This document shows positions 11,001-23,871 of a stretch of DNA of 64,000 bases, one piece after another (positions within the stretch are counted from its first letter, which is position 1; every line of letters begins with the position of its first letter). Origin of the DNA: Leptodontidium sp. MPI-SDFR-AT-0119. Its lineage: Eukaryota; Ascomycota; Leotiomycetes; Helotiales; Leptodontidiaceae. The stretch is taken from positions 1,922,001 to 1,986,000 of the forward strand of contig JAHLEZ010000005.1 in NCBI GenBank assembly GCA_020726505.1, given 5' to 3'. Position numbers and translations under genes: made by a program. Below the pieces are notes generated by a model, which saw only the letters and a list, made by a program, of their open reading frames with translations, was not told where the DNA came from and did not search any database.

Positions 11001-11789
11001 GAGTGGAAATTTTTTACATGGCCTTTTCCACGACACTCGCGAGATACCCGGAATCAGAAATAAATAAATAGTTGCCCTCGAAAAATCTCTCGAGTTGCAA
11101 CAAGTGCCAGAGAGAATTTTAGAGAGGTAAACCATCTATGCTCATTGATTGCTCCAAGTTGAGTTCTACAGTCAATTAAAAAGGAGCATAGATTATGTTT
11201 ACATCTAACAACCTCAGTTCATGGCAGAGAGGATCACGTATTTATTCCCGAGTTTCCCAGTCATCGCATGGCACAAGTCTAGCTTCCTGGCACATGAAGT
11301 CTTCATTTTCTAGCTTCTCCTCAGCCCGCACCCTTGAGCTCAATACCTGCTTTTCGAGCATGATCATAAGCACTAGCAATCACGAGAAAGAAGAACTGAG
11401 ATCTGATGATGCCGATGCTGAAACCTGTTGTGTTGCTGCTAAACTCTGCGTGTCGCAAGAGTCAAGTCCTCCCCCGGAGTCTCCTCTGGAGCGAGAAAAA
11501 GGATCTACAGCGCAGTAGCCATCTCACGCCTCTTCAAGCGTTCGAGTTGCGCTGACAGTGGCCTTCTCGAGATGCAAATTGGGCAAGTCCTCAGCTAGAT
11601 CTAAAACTCTAACCTTCACTTCAAAAAGTTTTCAAAATCGATTATCGCGAAATACAAATTAGAGATGTGCACACTAGTTGGTGACGACGTGCGTCACATC
11701 GAGTGTATGAAATGCACGTGTTTAAACCCTTCTTCCCAATTTCTAGATGGTATGCCCAGAAACATCGGCTGCGTCGCTTGACCTGAAAA
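8050..11789. other. gene-poor stretch
   Basis: About 3.7 kb with no recognisable gene. The first 300 bases are probably the 3' UTR of the Tvp15-like gene. Short ORFs at 8653-8865 (+), 9113-9340 (-), 10357-10599 (+), 10752-11135 (-) and 11195-11518 (+) carry no motif I know. Two similar 20-base words, around 10080 and 11630, contain AATCGAT(C/T)ATCGCGA and may be a dispersed motif. Confidence 0.45.
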
Positions 11790-11803
11790 GGGGGGGGGGG
11801 GGG
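11790..11803 (+). repeat. poly-G tract, 14 G
   Basis: Fourteen consecutive G after AAAA, about 715 bases upstream of the aquaporin start. Same strand and type as the tract at 5644. Confidence 0.9.
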
Positions 11804-12517
11804 CTCGCTAAACAGATCCAAAATCTAGAACCTACCCGTGCCGCGTATCTAAAGCCAGACTAAAACAACGCCAACTGTGGCGTCTCGGCACCTTTTCAAC
11901 CACACGTCGATGGATGACGAGCATCCTCGATCCCGACTCGACCTCCCTCACCACCCTCAGACCCTGGGATCTTGAGCTTCGGTTGGGAATACCGCCTGTG
12001 GTCAAGACTGTGCGGCACATTTCCTCTTAGCGAGACAAAATATAGTGTCCACCCTACCCTCCTGCTCGACTTCTTGTGTGGCTGAACTGTGGCTAGGCTC
12101 AGCTAGCCAAAAGAAATGACGGAGATTCCGCATTAGTCCTTCACTTAGTCCATATTTGCAAGTCTATGTAGACGGGAATTGAGACTTAGGCTGAGGACGG
12201 GCCTTTCAAAATCCCTGTTTTTTTTTTGGCGTTTCTCTTACTGGAACTAGGTGTCTTCTCTCATGGGGGCTGCGGGGGATCGTCATCATCCTGGTTGTGC
12301 ATCTGTGGCTGGGAAGCCGGGGGTGGTTGAGGGGGCGTGAAAGACAGTTGTGAGTGGGAGGGTGAAGTATAAGGTGATTTGTTTTCCTATATTATTGTCT
12401 TACCTTGTCTTGTTATTTACCTTGCTTCTTGTTCCCTCCCCTGTAATATACCTATATTGCCGACTGCTATTGTTCTTTCTGATTTCTCTATACAAGCGAA
12501 TCAACAACAACAACAAA
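11804..12517. other. intergenic, upstream region of the aquaporin gene
   Basis: No gene seen. The last 80 bases before the ATG are a CAA-rich leader (repeated CAACAA just before 12518), typical of well-translated fungal 5' ends. Confidence 0.45.
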
Positions 12518-13804
12518 ATGCTCACCAAAGCCGTTGGTTACCACAACGACAGCAAGGCAGCCAATGCCGCCGCGCGAGTGATTAAGCAATCCCTCAAAGC
12601 ACTCCCCAAATCTGTCCGTGGCCATCTCGTAGCAGTGATAGGAGAGTTCGTCGGAACACTCTTGTTCCTCTTCTTCGCATTCGCAGGGACACAAGTCGCA
12701 AATGTCTCATCGAATACCAATACGGGCACGACAGTCATCACGGAGACTATTCAGAAGACACCACAACAGTTGTTGTACATCAGTCTTGCGTTTGGATTCT
12801 CGCTGGCTGTGAATGCGTGGACTTTTTTCAGGATTTCCGGGGGTTTGTTCAGTGAGTGTTTATTTCCATTCCTTCAATGTAAGACGTCAGCTAATGTTCA
12901 AACCCAGATCCTGCAGTAACGGTTGGAATGTACCTCATCGGAGCCATCACCATCGTACGAGCAACACTCCTCTTCGTAACACAGATCGTAGCTGCTATTG
13001 CCGCCGCAGCAATCGTGAATGGCCTCTTCACAGGCGGTCTAAACGTCAGCACAGAACTCAGCGCAACCACCACTATAGCACAAGGCGTCATCATTGAGAT
13101 GCTTTTAACGATGTCTCTCGTCTTTACGATCTTCATGTTGGCTGCCGAGAAGCACACTGGTAACTTCATCGCACCAGTCGGTATCGGACTCGCTCTCTTC
13201 GTTGCCGAGTTGACTGGTAAGTCACCCCTATTCATCCTCATCCAAGCCAACTTCCCAGAAATCGTTTACTAATGAGCACAAACAGGCGTCTTCTGGACAG
13301 GCGGCTCCCTCAACCCTGCCCGTTCGTTCGGGCCCGCCGTCGTCACTAAGTCTTTCGCATCCACGCATTGGATCTACTGGGTCGGTCCTTTCGCCGGATC
13401 TATCCTGGCCGTCATCGAATTCAAACTCATCAAAGCCCTCGAATACACAACCGTCAACGGCGAAGAAGCAACAGAGACGAAGCGACCGGATAAGGATCTC
13501 GAAAGTCAGCGTGTCAACCACGGAGCTGCGATGGGTAGCCCAGCTAGCCAAGCTACGACACTTCATCCTCAATGACCACCCTCATGCGCCGGGAGTCAAT
13601 GGTGCTGGTTTGGGAAGTGTTCAAAGCACTCATGCTGCGCTGCCGAGAGATGTTGAGCGTGAGAATATCGGCGGTAGGGCCTATTATGATGAACATAATT
13701 CAGGCCCGGTGAGAGGCGTCCAAGGTCCTGGTCTGGGGAGTGTCCAGAATACGCACGCTGCGTTGCCGCGTGATGCTGACTTGGACAAGATGAGTGGGTA
13801 CTAG
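12518..13804 (+). CDS. aquaporin (MIP family), orthodox fungal type
   Basis: A plasma-membrane or vacuolar channel that moves water and possibly other small neutral solutes. Exons 12518-12851, 12908-13216 and 13286 onward, with GT-AG introns of 56 and 69 nt. Both pore motifs are present: NPA at residues 112-114 ('GGLFNPAVTVG'; the first intron splits the Asn codon) and NPA at 224-226 ('GGSLNPARSFGP'), with six membrane segments and a cytosolic N-terminus of about 35 residues. The C-terminus is ambiguous. The frame of exon 3 stops at 13575 (310 aa). The adjacent frame to 13804 encodes two copies of a motif like 'GLGSVQSTHAALPRD'. A 61-nt GT-AG intron at 13535-13595 would join them (366 aa) with correct phase, but its acceptor lacks a pyrimidine tract. 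I give the longer end. Substrate specificity is not assigned. Confidence 0.9.
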
Positions 13805-15322
13805 ATACCTACACGTAGGTGTGCATGGTGATGGTGGAGTGTGGTCCATCGGAGCCTCATTGGAGGACTTCCTGCACTTGATAGCATAGGGTTATGTTTG
13901 GTGTTGATTTTGGTTTCGGTGTTGTTGATGGTGATACGGGAAAGACTTGAATGAGGTACAGCAGTCCCCTTTGTTTTGATGACCGTGCTTGGCGTTAGTT
14001 GTGTCTTTTCTGCCTGCTACTTCTGCACTGCAGCGAGATCCTGTATATTATCTATAATGTGTAACGTCCAGCGTGCTATTGTATAAACCAAAGATGTTAA
14101 AACTTCTAAGTACGTCCTTGAACGTGACGTATCTAAGCATTTTATTTCTTTTTACTCTGCTTACTGTTGCAGCTTAGAGGCCCCCGCATACAACAAGAGG
14201 CCACAGCACAACCTTGGGGGCTGCGTTCCTCATTATGAGCTGGAAACTTCGGATTTGTAACAGCACTACCCACTAATGGAATTAATTCTCAGAGCGGAAT
14301 AATAGATATCTAAGCAAGTACTTCAAAACCGACTACTTCTTCCCATTGGTGTGAAGAAAGCTAGGTATCTACCTCGCTGCATGTTTTTGCACCCCACTCC
14401 CCACATCTACCTTACTACTGATGCCTCCTTTTTAACCAAACAATAAGCGAATTTCCCCTTTAAGTTCCAACACCCGCTCTTCTAGCCCCTTTTGACATTT
14501 AAGATCCTATCCTTTTATATGCCTTCTCACGAAATATATTTTCGCTTCTTTCCGTTTCCTTCTTCTAATAATATATAAGTAAATATGATATCATAGACCA
14601 CCTATCCACTCAATACAAAACGCCTCCCACGCTCCAACAAAAGTAGCTGATTGGTTGGATACCTTATTCCAAAAAAATTCTACTTTTTTTTCACAGTCAA
14701 GGTATAAACTAACCCCTCTTCCTCTCTTTATTTCCTATGATGATAATCCTCTCTTCCCCTCCCCCCTCTCTCATCTCCCCTCCATATTTTCTCTACAAAA
14801 CAAATCCCCTCCACCCGATCCCATGCAATCCCATAATCCCCATACCGAAAACACCAATCAACCAACCAACAAATATTAACCACCCACCCCACCCCATTCG
14901 TTCCCATTCGTTCCAATGTCACAAACCCGCTCAGAAACAAGAACGGGAAACTCGTTACATTTTCCTACAGGGAACCCGATCCGAACCGAACCCCCCTAAC
15001 GAGTTCAAATCCATCCACCCCGTGACCGTACCGTGCTGCTCCATAAACTCCATAGGTACATATAGATAAATAGGTAGCCTCCCCTTCCCCCTTCCTTGCC
15101 TCCATCCTTCCTTTTCTAGCCCTCGCAGAACAAGAACAGAACAAGACAGAACACGCGTGCTAATACGCAAATTTTCGTACTGAGAACCGGGAACGTGATT
15201 TCGTGAACACCTCCTCCTCCTCCACTCGGATGAATACACATGTAACCAAGGCTCTGTGCAATAGTCAATATGCACTATGCGCATCTCCTCCTTCTTCTAC
15301 CTCTTCCTCACTTCTCCAAATG
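13805..15322. other. intergenic between convergent aquaporin and sreA-like genes
   Basis: About 1.5 kb holding the two 3' UTRs. The part from 14650 to 15320 is strongly C/T-rich on the plus strand and gives several spurious ORFs. No gene seen. Confidence 0.5.
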
Positions 15323-17161
15323 TTACTCTCCCATCCCTAATTCCTCCAACTCCCTCTCTTTCGCCTTAAGCGCCTCTCTCATCCGTTCCGCTTCCAACTT
15401 CAACATCTCCCTCCTCTCCATCTTGCTCCTATCACTCTCACTCTGCTGTTCCCTCTCCCTCTCCCTTTCTCGGCTTGTCCCACCCGTCCCAGAACTGCTC
15501 GCGTACCCCAGATTCGGGCTCTGGCTCCCTCTATACTGCCCCGGACTCCTTCTCTCACTGCGTATGTCAGATTCCGGGTCCGTGTATCCTGGGTTCAGGA
15601 TGGATTTTATCGAGCTAAGACGTTTAGGTTGCGTGGAGCTCGCGTTGGTGTTATCTGATATAGGGGGTAATTGTTCCATTTCGGTGGTTGAGAAGGAACG
15701 TTTGCGTGAGGGGGAGAGAAAGGAGTGGGGCGAGACGGAAGGCCGTTGATGAGCGGGCGGATAGGACGTCATTGGCGGTAAGCGGTTCTCGTTATTGAGA
15801 GAATCAGAACGATCGTGAGTATGGGAGTGGGAGGAGGATGAGTAGGCTGTTAGGTCGGAAGTTAGTCCATTCTGACCACGACTCGATTGCACTGGGTCGG
15901 GAAGTAGGGAACGGCCTTGATCATCGCGGATACGAAGTCCGAGATTTACAGATCCGTCGGGGTTGATGGTGCCGCGGGCTGCTTCTTCTGATGGCGATGG
16001 GAGGTCTGGTTCGGGTGAGCCCATCGTTGTGCTTGCTATTTCTGAGGCTTGTGTTCCTTGAGATGCGGGAACCACGCGTTTTCGACGTTTGATGACTGAT
16101 TTCTTCATTGTTACCGGACGGTGGACACCATGAAGTTTGTAGTACAGACCTAGAGATGTTAGAAAATCATACAGATCCAGCATGGACCAACGTACCACAG
16201 GCATTACATATTGTATGACCACTCTCATCTCTTCGCCATAATGGAGTAATAGTCGTCCCGCAATTTTGACAAGCCACAACAACAGTCGTATTTTGGTTCT
16301 GGATACTGAGGGTGGTAACATCAATTGGGGACGGAGCGTCTGTAGGCTGGTCACTATGTGGTTGCGGCGGTGCTGGTGATCCCTGAGGGGCCGAGACGTG
16401 AGCACTCTTCGATACTCTGTTATTGAAGGCTGGACATCCGCTGCATCCTTCGGCACCACCGGTTCCGTTACACCTGCCGCCACCAGGACATGATCCTACG
16501 GATGTGTGGTCCGCTGTGACATATGTAGCGCCAGTCGCAACATGTCCACTGGGTCCGGCTCTTGAGGGCGATAACCTTCGTTGTTCTGGCGTACGTTGAC
16601 CTGATGGAACGATAGAAGGGGGACGTTTTAGGTTGGTTGGCCGCGATGCATTTCGTGCCTTCAAATAGAGACCACATGCATTGCAAATCGTAGCGCCTTG
16701 TGGAGATCGTCTCCAGAGCGGTGTTCTGCTTGTGCCGCAATTACTGTGATAATTAGCTAGTGGCCATGTGACTGGATTGGAATCACCTACCTGCATACTT
16801 GACCGCTTGGGGCCACATCGGATTGTGATGAGGAGGATAGTGGTGCATAGGACTGTTCCCGTTGACTACTTTCCTCTGAGACTGAGCCAGGTGTTACTTG
16901 ACGCAACCGGTCTGTTGACGGACTCGTGGAAGTTGGCCGTTGCGAGTCATATCTTGGTGATGGACTATCTCCAGAAACGTCACGGTGACCTTGTGAGTGT
17001 CCGAGTAACTGTTGCGCAAGCTCGATCTCTTCCCTTGATCGCTCCCTGGCTGGAAGTGCTGTCCGAAGGGGAAACGTTTCTTCCTTTCGCTGCTGCGAAG
17101 CTGATGCATCTCTGTCACTCATCTCCGGAAATGGGTGGTTTGACATTGGGTGATCCGACAT
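15323..17161 (-). CDS. sreA: SreA/URBS1-type GATA transcription repressor of iron uptake
   Basis: SreA-family factors repress siderophore synthesis and iron uptake when iron is plentiful. Exons, in transcription order: 17161-16791, 16743-16196 and 16149-15323, with introns of 47 and 46 nt, giving 581 residues. Two GATA zinc fingers (C-x2-C-x17-C-x2-C) are seen: Cys 123, 126, 144, 147 ('[20 protein letters not shown]') and Cys 282, 285, 303, 306 ('[20 protein letters not shown]'). Each intron interrupts a finger. Between them is the diagnostic Cys-rich segment with Cys 209, 215, 224 and 227, which is thought to sense iron in this family. The tail ends in a coiled coil rich in Glu and Arg. The ATG at 17161 is chosen; an in-frame ATG at 17200 would add 13 residues. 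No siderophore genes lie nearby. Confidence 0.92.
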
Positions 17162-17307
17162 GAAGTCAGTCCCTGGTATTTGTCGGACTACACAGCACAT
17201 AGATAGACGATGTGCAAGGATGTAGTAGATGATCCAGACCGAGCGACGGTACCTCCAAGCCTGAAATGGTACGAATGAGGATCAAGTGCGTTGAATCAAG
17301 CAATCCA

Positions 17308-17546
17308 GATAAGATTAGGTTGATCAAGGTTGGAAGAAGTTTGCGTGATGATTCGGTGCCAAGGTAGTGACAGACTACAAATGCAACGGGACCTGAATGC
17401 GGGGTCCGATCAAGATAAGCTTTTTGCTTTGTGTTGATTTCTGAGTGGCTTGTGACTAGCACAATGTAGACATGTATGCAAGAGCAGGGAAGAGGTTCGA
17501 TGATAATATTGCGCCAGGACTTCAGGAGCGATTAACCCCAGATAAG
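17308..17546 (+). promoter_or_regulatory. three GATAAG sites upstream of the sreA-like gene
   Basis: GATAAG occurs at 17308-17313, 17414-17419 and 17541-17546, about 150-385 bases upstream of the ATG and all in the same orientation. The first lies in ATCCAGATAAG, close to the SreA-family consensus ATCWGATAA but with one extra base. They could bind a GATA factor, including the gene's own product. Inference only. Confidence 0.3.
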
Positions 17547-18490
17547 CAGAGACTCTACACCGCTGCTTGACTTCAGATGGAAGATGCTCGAATAATGAAG
17601 TGATTAGGTGGATGTTTGAATGTCTCCAAAAGGAGTGATTTGCCGGAGAGTGCCCAGGTATTGTGATTATCACTCAATCAGTTGAGGTGATAGACGGGAG
17701 ATGGTAACGTGAGTGTTCTCTCGAGATGTTGATACTAGTGGCTGAGACCAAGTAGAAGGTTAGACAACGCCAAGACCTCCACCTCTGGCGTGATCGGACG
17801 GATATCCTGAGATGAGGCAATCCGAAGGAGTCGAGTTGAAAGTTTGAAGTTGAGATTTCCGAGCACCAAACGTGGCATGAAGATGGAATCGTGAAGATTC
17901 GGCTAGTCTAAGACATCAAAAATACCCACTAGCGCTCCATAGTCTGGGGTTATGCCGTTGATCGATGTGGCGTGAACTCAAGCTGTCTGTTTCATGCGAG
18001 TTATATTTTCTTTTTCCTGTAGCAAAGCTTGATATGGGGAGACTGTGGGCTGGTCGGGCTTCTAGAGTGCTGACTCGGGCTGGATCACTCTGACTCTCGC
18101 CTCCCTCCTCGTCCCATTTGGTCTCCTGCGATCTGGTGGTGGAATCTGAAGGAATCCAATCCGGGCCATCCAGTGACAGATCCGGGAGATATGGTCGTCG
18201 GCTCAAGCTTGGAAGCTGGTGATGTCGGATAATGGTCCTCCTCTCTCTCGCCGCCGGTAGAACAGCTTCAGCCCGGCTTCGGCCAGGGCCTGTTGAGAGA
18301 CGGTGAAGATACGTGAGGCTTAGGACAGGTACTATCGTGAGATGAAATGAGATGAGATGCTATGCTGCCATGAGGCAGTCCGTGGGGGGCCGCGGCGGGG
18401 GGTAAAGAAGAGGCAGTGGGATGTGAAGCAGAGTCTTGTCGTTCGTCGAGGTTGGGTGTGGAGTGGGTGGGAGTGGTGGTGGGTGGATGA

Positions 18491-18512
18491 AGGCAAGGCA
18501 AGGCAAGGCAAA
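18491..18512 (+). repeat. AGGCA pentanucleotide repeat
   Basis: Four tandem copies of AGGCA; a simple microsatellite. Confidence 0.85.
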
Positions 18513-18909
18513 TTCGGATCACGTTACGGGCAATTCTGCTCCGATTCCTGACTCTGTCTGCCACTGTGCTCGTGTCCAGGGCTGGCCTGCCCGGCGAATC
18601 TAATCTCTCAGGTCATGATTTAAGTGGAGCCCAGTCGCTTCCAGTTCTTCGGATTGAAAATACCGATCGTCTGATTGGCTGCTCAGCCGCGGCTAGTCCA
18701 GTCTGGTGCGGGTCTGCCAAGTGATAAAGGCCCATCGTGGTCTAGCGGCAGCCAGTCTTGGCCAGGGATTCAACATCAGTCCAATCTGTTCTCCACGGTG
18801 ACATCGTCGTCGGCAGTATCTTTTACTGACATGGTCAGAATCAGAATAATCGGAATAACATCCGGTGAGCCTGGCCCAAGCTGGAGCTCGCTCGCCCATC
18901 AAAGAATGC

Positions 18910-18918
18910 ATCTGATAA
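18910..18918 (+). promoter_or_regulatory. perfect ATCWGATAA site
   Basis: ATCTGATAA, an exact match to the consensus reported for SreA/SRE-type factors. It lies about 1.75 kb upstream of the sreA-like start with no nearer target gene. It may be chance; the same word in reverse (15651-15659) occurs inside the sreA-like coding region. Confidence 0.2.
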
Positions 18919-21900
18919 TCGGGACATGATCCTGTCCGACCGAGCAAGCAGCAGCTCTCACGCATACCAACCCGACTGACTGATTTATCCAGCCAAACAA
19001 ATCCCTGAGCAAGCTGCACGCCGCTGGTGGCTTGACTCCGAATCCGGACTTTGGCATGTCACTGGGCTCTGCCTTATGGACCTAACAAAATCTGATGTCT
19101 CGACAGTCATTCAGCGTTACATCAGATTGCCATTCTTTGGCCTCCACTCCTCCTCGACCGCTACGAATGGTGCAGCGCACACTTTACCTCGGATCTAGCA
19201 TGCACAGATCTGTCGAGACAGACCGTCCCCACAATCTAGATCTGCCAAGAGATTATACATGGCAGTGAAGTCCCTTTACTGTACCCCGCCTGGAAAAAAT
19301 CCATGCAGACTTCTCCCGGAACTGATTAGATTATCAAATCTTTCGGCCCGACGCTCGGCACAAGGTCACATTTTGGTCTCGGTTAGCAATAAGGTCTGGC
19401 CAGTCAGCGAGCTCTGGATTACGAGATCAGAACTGGGCGAATCTTGTGAATTGATGCCAGATGCTATCAGACTATCAGCGAAGTAGGTATTGGCGGCTCG
19501 CAGACTCATGACAAGCTCACGATCGTTGTGAAGGGGAGAAGCTTCGTGGCTATAGGCGAGTTGTTGTATTTTCAGCAGCTGGACCGTTTACTCCGCGTTT
19601 GCGCACGATACATTTATATTCTCTGGAGCTTCACTTCGCAACTTCGCAAGTCGTCGACCGTCTTCTGTTCACCAAGAAAAGCCAACTGCCACTTTGTCAT
19701 TCTTCAACTTGTTACAACCTCTGTCTCTGTCATGCCACTTCTCACGTCGCTCTCACATACATAAAGTGCCTTTGCCTTGGACTTGGACTAAGCATCGAGA
19801 ATTTACCTAATATTACGTCGTCTTACACATTGGAGGCCACCTGATGCCCAGTAGGCAGCAGTCAACACCATTTAGTAAGTCGGTACAGGAATCCCAACCT
19901 TTTGTCTGTCGTCTGAGTCTCGGGCTTTGGGAGCTCTTATATCTCACGGCAAGTTATTCCAGGTTTGTTTTCGGTGCTCACATGATTATGATGCCGCTCT
20001 ACCTACCTAGTCCGGAGATCGTATAGCAGGGCTTGAACGCCTGGTCTGGAGATGTTGCTTAATGAACTTCCCAAGTTTCTTACGGAATAAGTTCCTCCTT
20101 GTATTTGTATAGTCTTTCATGTTTCGTGTTTCTCTCAAAGCAGTAATCTCGATCTCTACTTCTCACCAGGGCCTACTGCCGTGCCTCCTCCTGTGCCGCC
20201 TTCTTAAATGACCGCATCGTCTCATTACCATATGCTCATCTCCTTCTTCCACTCTACCTCTTTGCTCTTTCCCACTCTATATATTCAAGAGCCTACAGCA
20301 CCCATTATCCTAGGCGAAGATCACATGGAAATTCTACCGTCAGCACAGGGCTGGCGGCTTGCCTCACTCCTCCGCATTCCAAAAAGCTCTCGTGTATTCA
20401 TAGACGGTAAATTCACGCATCAAAGTTCAAAAGCGAACTTTTCAAACCGCTCAGCTATTCCTCTCTTCAACCAACATCACGATGTCACGCATGCCGTCAT
20501 ATTTTCTCCCCACTGTCGGTAACACTCCTGTTGCCATCGCATAATTTCCCCGTGTGATCGACGGGTAGAAAAAACGGACCTAATTCTGACTATTGAACTC
20601 TTCCCGTCTTGAACCGTTGAGTAGAACAAACATGTGTTGCACTGCTCTTCACACTTCAATACTTGGACCTGGTAAGAGGAAATTGCTTTCCATCTCCTCT
20701 CCTACTCACCCATGTCATTGTGTTGCCAAATTTGGAACTGAAATTGCTGGCTTGCTTCCAGAACTTAGCTCATTTATACAACGTTCGCAAGCTGAAGTCC
20801 GTCCATCCCATCATATATATCCCACAAAAGAATTCGGTCTGATCCAAGAAGAAGAAAAAAAATACTTCTTCTGGGATATGCAAATTAAATTGCACCACCA
20901 CCTGAAGACCGAGGTCGAGATTTCAGTTTTCCAGATCGTGATGACAACGAGAGTATTCACCCACCCCCTTCTCTCCAGGTACAACCAATAATTTAATACT
21001 CAGATACACATGACTGTTAAATTCCAAGCGCTACACATATATATCCCACCACTTCTATCCAAGTCCTGCACTACAAGCACAGAGGCGCAAGTCGTACGGT
21101 ATTTACTCCTGGTTCGGCATGAGCTGCTGCAACCAGCCTCTCACCGTACCACGATAGCTCGCATCCATTCGACACCCCGCGACCTGCTCCATGACAGGAA
21201 GTTGATGTCTAAAGATACGCTAAAATATATATCAGAGAGCATTTCTGCATTGAATGGACCGTTCATATTGTCATTCCCGTTACAATTGCCATTGTCTTTC
21301 GTCGCTGATGCTACATGCCCTGTCGACGTTCCCACTGCCAATATCACAAAGTATTCGCTAAATTGTAAGCATAAGTTCTTCTCAAAACAAATGAGCAAAC
21401 AGTCCTCTTCGTCGGCAAACATGACATCACAATTTTCTGGTTGTCCGCGCATCTCTTCTCATGACTTGACTTAACTTGGCATCATATCTTCCGTCATAGC
21501 ACTTGGTGTAGGGAGGGTACGACTGGTACGATGCCTCTTCTGCGCGGTAATACATGGGTACTTATACAGACCTTCACCAGGAGAGATTGAGGAGCTTTTG
21601 TTGAGGTTTCGCGCTCTTGGGTGAATACATCGTAGTACCGAGACCAGAATAGAAAACAGAAAACAGAAACCCTCGGTTACGTAGATAGAGAATAAGCAGA
21701 CTTCTCCCACCACTCTTTTCACCCGACAGGAAACAAGGGCAGGGAAGTACCACCACTGAAGATATCTGGGTGCTAGCCGTCAGTGCAGTACAATATGTGC
21801 GCTTTATCTTGAGGGCTTTTATCTTCCGAGAGTGCTATTTCGCTGTCAAGATTCTGGACACTGTCAATTCTCTTTCTCCGTCATCTGCAGTGCATCCCTT

Positions 21901-23582
21901 AATTTTTTATTTTATTTTTCCCCAAATCCAATATCTGTCCTTACATCGCATCAGACCCCTGCAGTTTGCAAAAACCCTACTTTAAGTCTAGTCCATTTTT
22001 TTTTATTACGTTAACCCAAAGGCGGTGGTTACTTCACAACACACACCCACATATGTGATTGTTGGTATGTTGTTCATGGCGTGTCTATCGTTTCTCTGTT
22101 CTCAGTCTTGAGAATTTTATATCTCTCCTACCCCACAAATAACTCCAAGGACCTTCATCATCCCACTCACCACTCTCACAGATTCACTACGACCACCCCC
22201 TTCAACTCACACTCTAAAATACCATTTGGAAATGTTTCTCACTCAGACACCTCGTCAACCCACACCATCCCCGCATTCATCATAAGATTTTCAAGTGTGT
22301 CGGTGACATCAATCGCAGAGCACCCTCTGCCCCGCATGATATCACTCCTTTCTATCCTGTTCCTTCACACATCATCAACCACTGAAATGTAACCACGGTG
22401 ATTATTCTCTAGGGTAGAGCAGCCACTATAGGTGAGTCACTTCCTAGGAGACAAAGTGAGTCACAGGTGGAAAAAAAAATTGGGACACCCATTCTGAGGG
22501 GGGACTTGGTAAGTCTACGTTGATGCGATGACTTGCCAGGATGGTGGGAAGAGACAAGGTGGGAAATTCCGTGGTGGATTCTGGGAATTTCACCTTCCGA
22601 GTTTTTTGTTTTTGAAGCGAGGAGTTAACGAGTAATTGCGGTCTTTTGTTCATTGAGAGAGCATGGAAGTAGCTCTTGAAAAGTGTGGACATTGTGTGCG
22701 GAGTTCTCATTTTAGGCACGGCGAGAACGATGCGCAGGTCTTAGGAATAGAATACGATAGCAATAGTTTCAAGAATATGAGCGTATGCAAAATTCTGAGC
22801 AACTTCACGTTGATCCCGCAAATTGCAGTGTATTTTTTCTTCTTTTAAACCCTGTGGGTATAATGAATGTAGATGACGAGGCGGGGAAAAGAAAAGTTTG
22901 GACGAAGGTGTAGATTTGCGGCCTCGCAGATATGAACCCTTCGCTGTGGCAAAAAGCGCAAACCAGCGTTAGAGAAGCTTTTGAGTGTTGAAGTTTAGAT
23001 AGTTGGGATGCTTTGGCAAGTGCTGCCAGGTGATGACGAATTTGGTGAGGCAGGCGCGGACGGGGTATAAGTTGCCTCACTTTCCGCGGCAGCGAGAGAC
23101 GCAATGACCCTCTGAGATTCAGCCCCCGAGTAGTGTAGTGAAAGGAAGAGATGAGACGAGAAAATAAGCAGCCAAATATGAGCAGTGTTCGTGAGTTGGG
23201 CGGAGTGGGAATAATTTCATGTATCAACAGCATCAAGGTTCAGGTTCAGGATATCAAAAGCACCAAGAAGCGAGGAAGCACCAACAAAGAATACTCACAC
23301 AATCTCAATATATTTTAAAAAAAATTATTGTGTGGGTATCAAAACAAAAAAAGACTATCTATGAGCGACACATCTAGGGCACCTAAAGGCAGCCTCACTC
23401 TACCTACCAGCGGGTGGAATGAGTCGCCAATGTCCCATGGCTAAGGTAGGTATTCTAACTATACATTTGCCCCTGTGCGTCCCTGCGTCCCAGTTGTCGA
23501 ATAATCCACCGCCATGATGTATGTCGTTGATGTAACACAAACCAATTTCCCAATCAAAGCAGAGCAGAGCACATAATTTGAA

Positions 23583-23607
23583 CATCGCCATCGCCATCGC
23601 CAACGCC
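23583..23607 (+). repeat. CATCGC hexanucleotide repeat
   Basis: About four imperfect copies of CATCGC, the last reading CAACGC. It lies 265 bases downstream of the OTU gene's stop. Confidence 0.75.
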
Positions 23608-23871
23608 AACAAAGGAAATATACATATAATCCGCTCCATCTCCGTTCCGTTTTATTCCAATCCAATCTGGCGCCGTCGCTAATCCCAATTCAATAACCCG
23701 CTAAACATACGACATCCTACACTTCCTTCTTCTCCTTTAATTTTTTTAATTTTTTAATTTTTAATCCGGGGTCTCCAGTTGATGCAATTTAAATTCACTC
23801 GCTTGTCCTTCAAAGGCTACCTTGAGGAGTTCGGCTCGGGTGAAGTCGGCGGTGTGCCCGACCTTTGGCCT

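Larger units (their letters stand above)
17547..23582. other. 6-kb gene-free stretch
   Basis: No ORF here has a recognisable domain or convincing introns. The part next to the sreA-like gene is probably its long 5' region. The remainder is AT- and CT-rich. Longer open frames, for example 20593-20991, 21010-21474 and 22805-23236, have no motifs and non-coding-like composition. A tRNA-like A-box at about 18735 is discussed under rejected items. Confidence 0.45.

Noticed and set aside
15651..15659. Perfect SreA-type site (reverse ATCAGATAA)
   Set aside because: It lies inside the sreA-like coding sequence and is explained by the codons there.
18731..18800. A tRNA-like start (GTGGTCTAGCGG, an A-box match as in tRNA-Glu/Asp)
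   Set aside because: No matching 3' acceptor strand, no anticodon arm and only a poor B box (GGATTCAACATC). It looks like chance or a dead fragment.
20208..21474. Plus-strand frames of 104-154 codons
   Set aside because: No recognisable domain, low-complexity composition, and opposing frames equally open.
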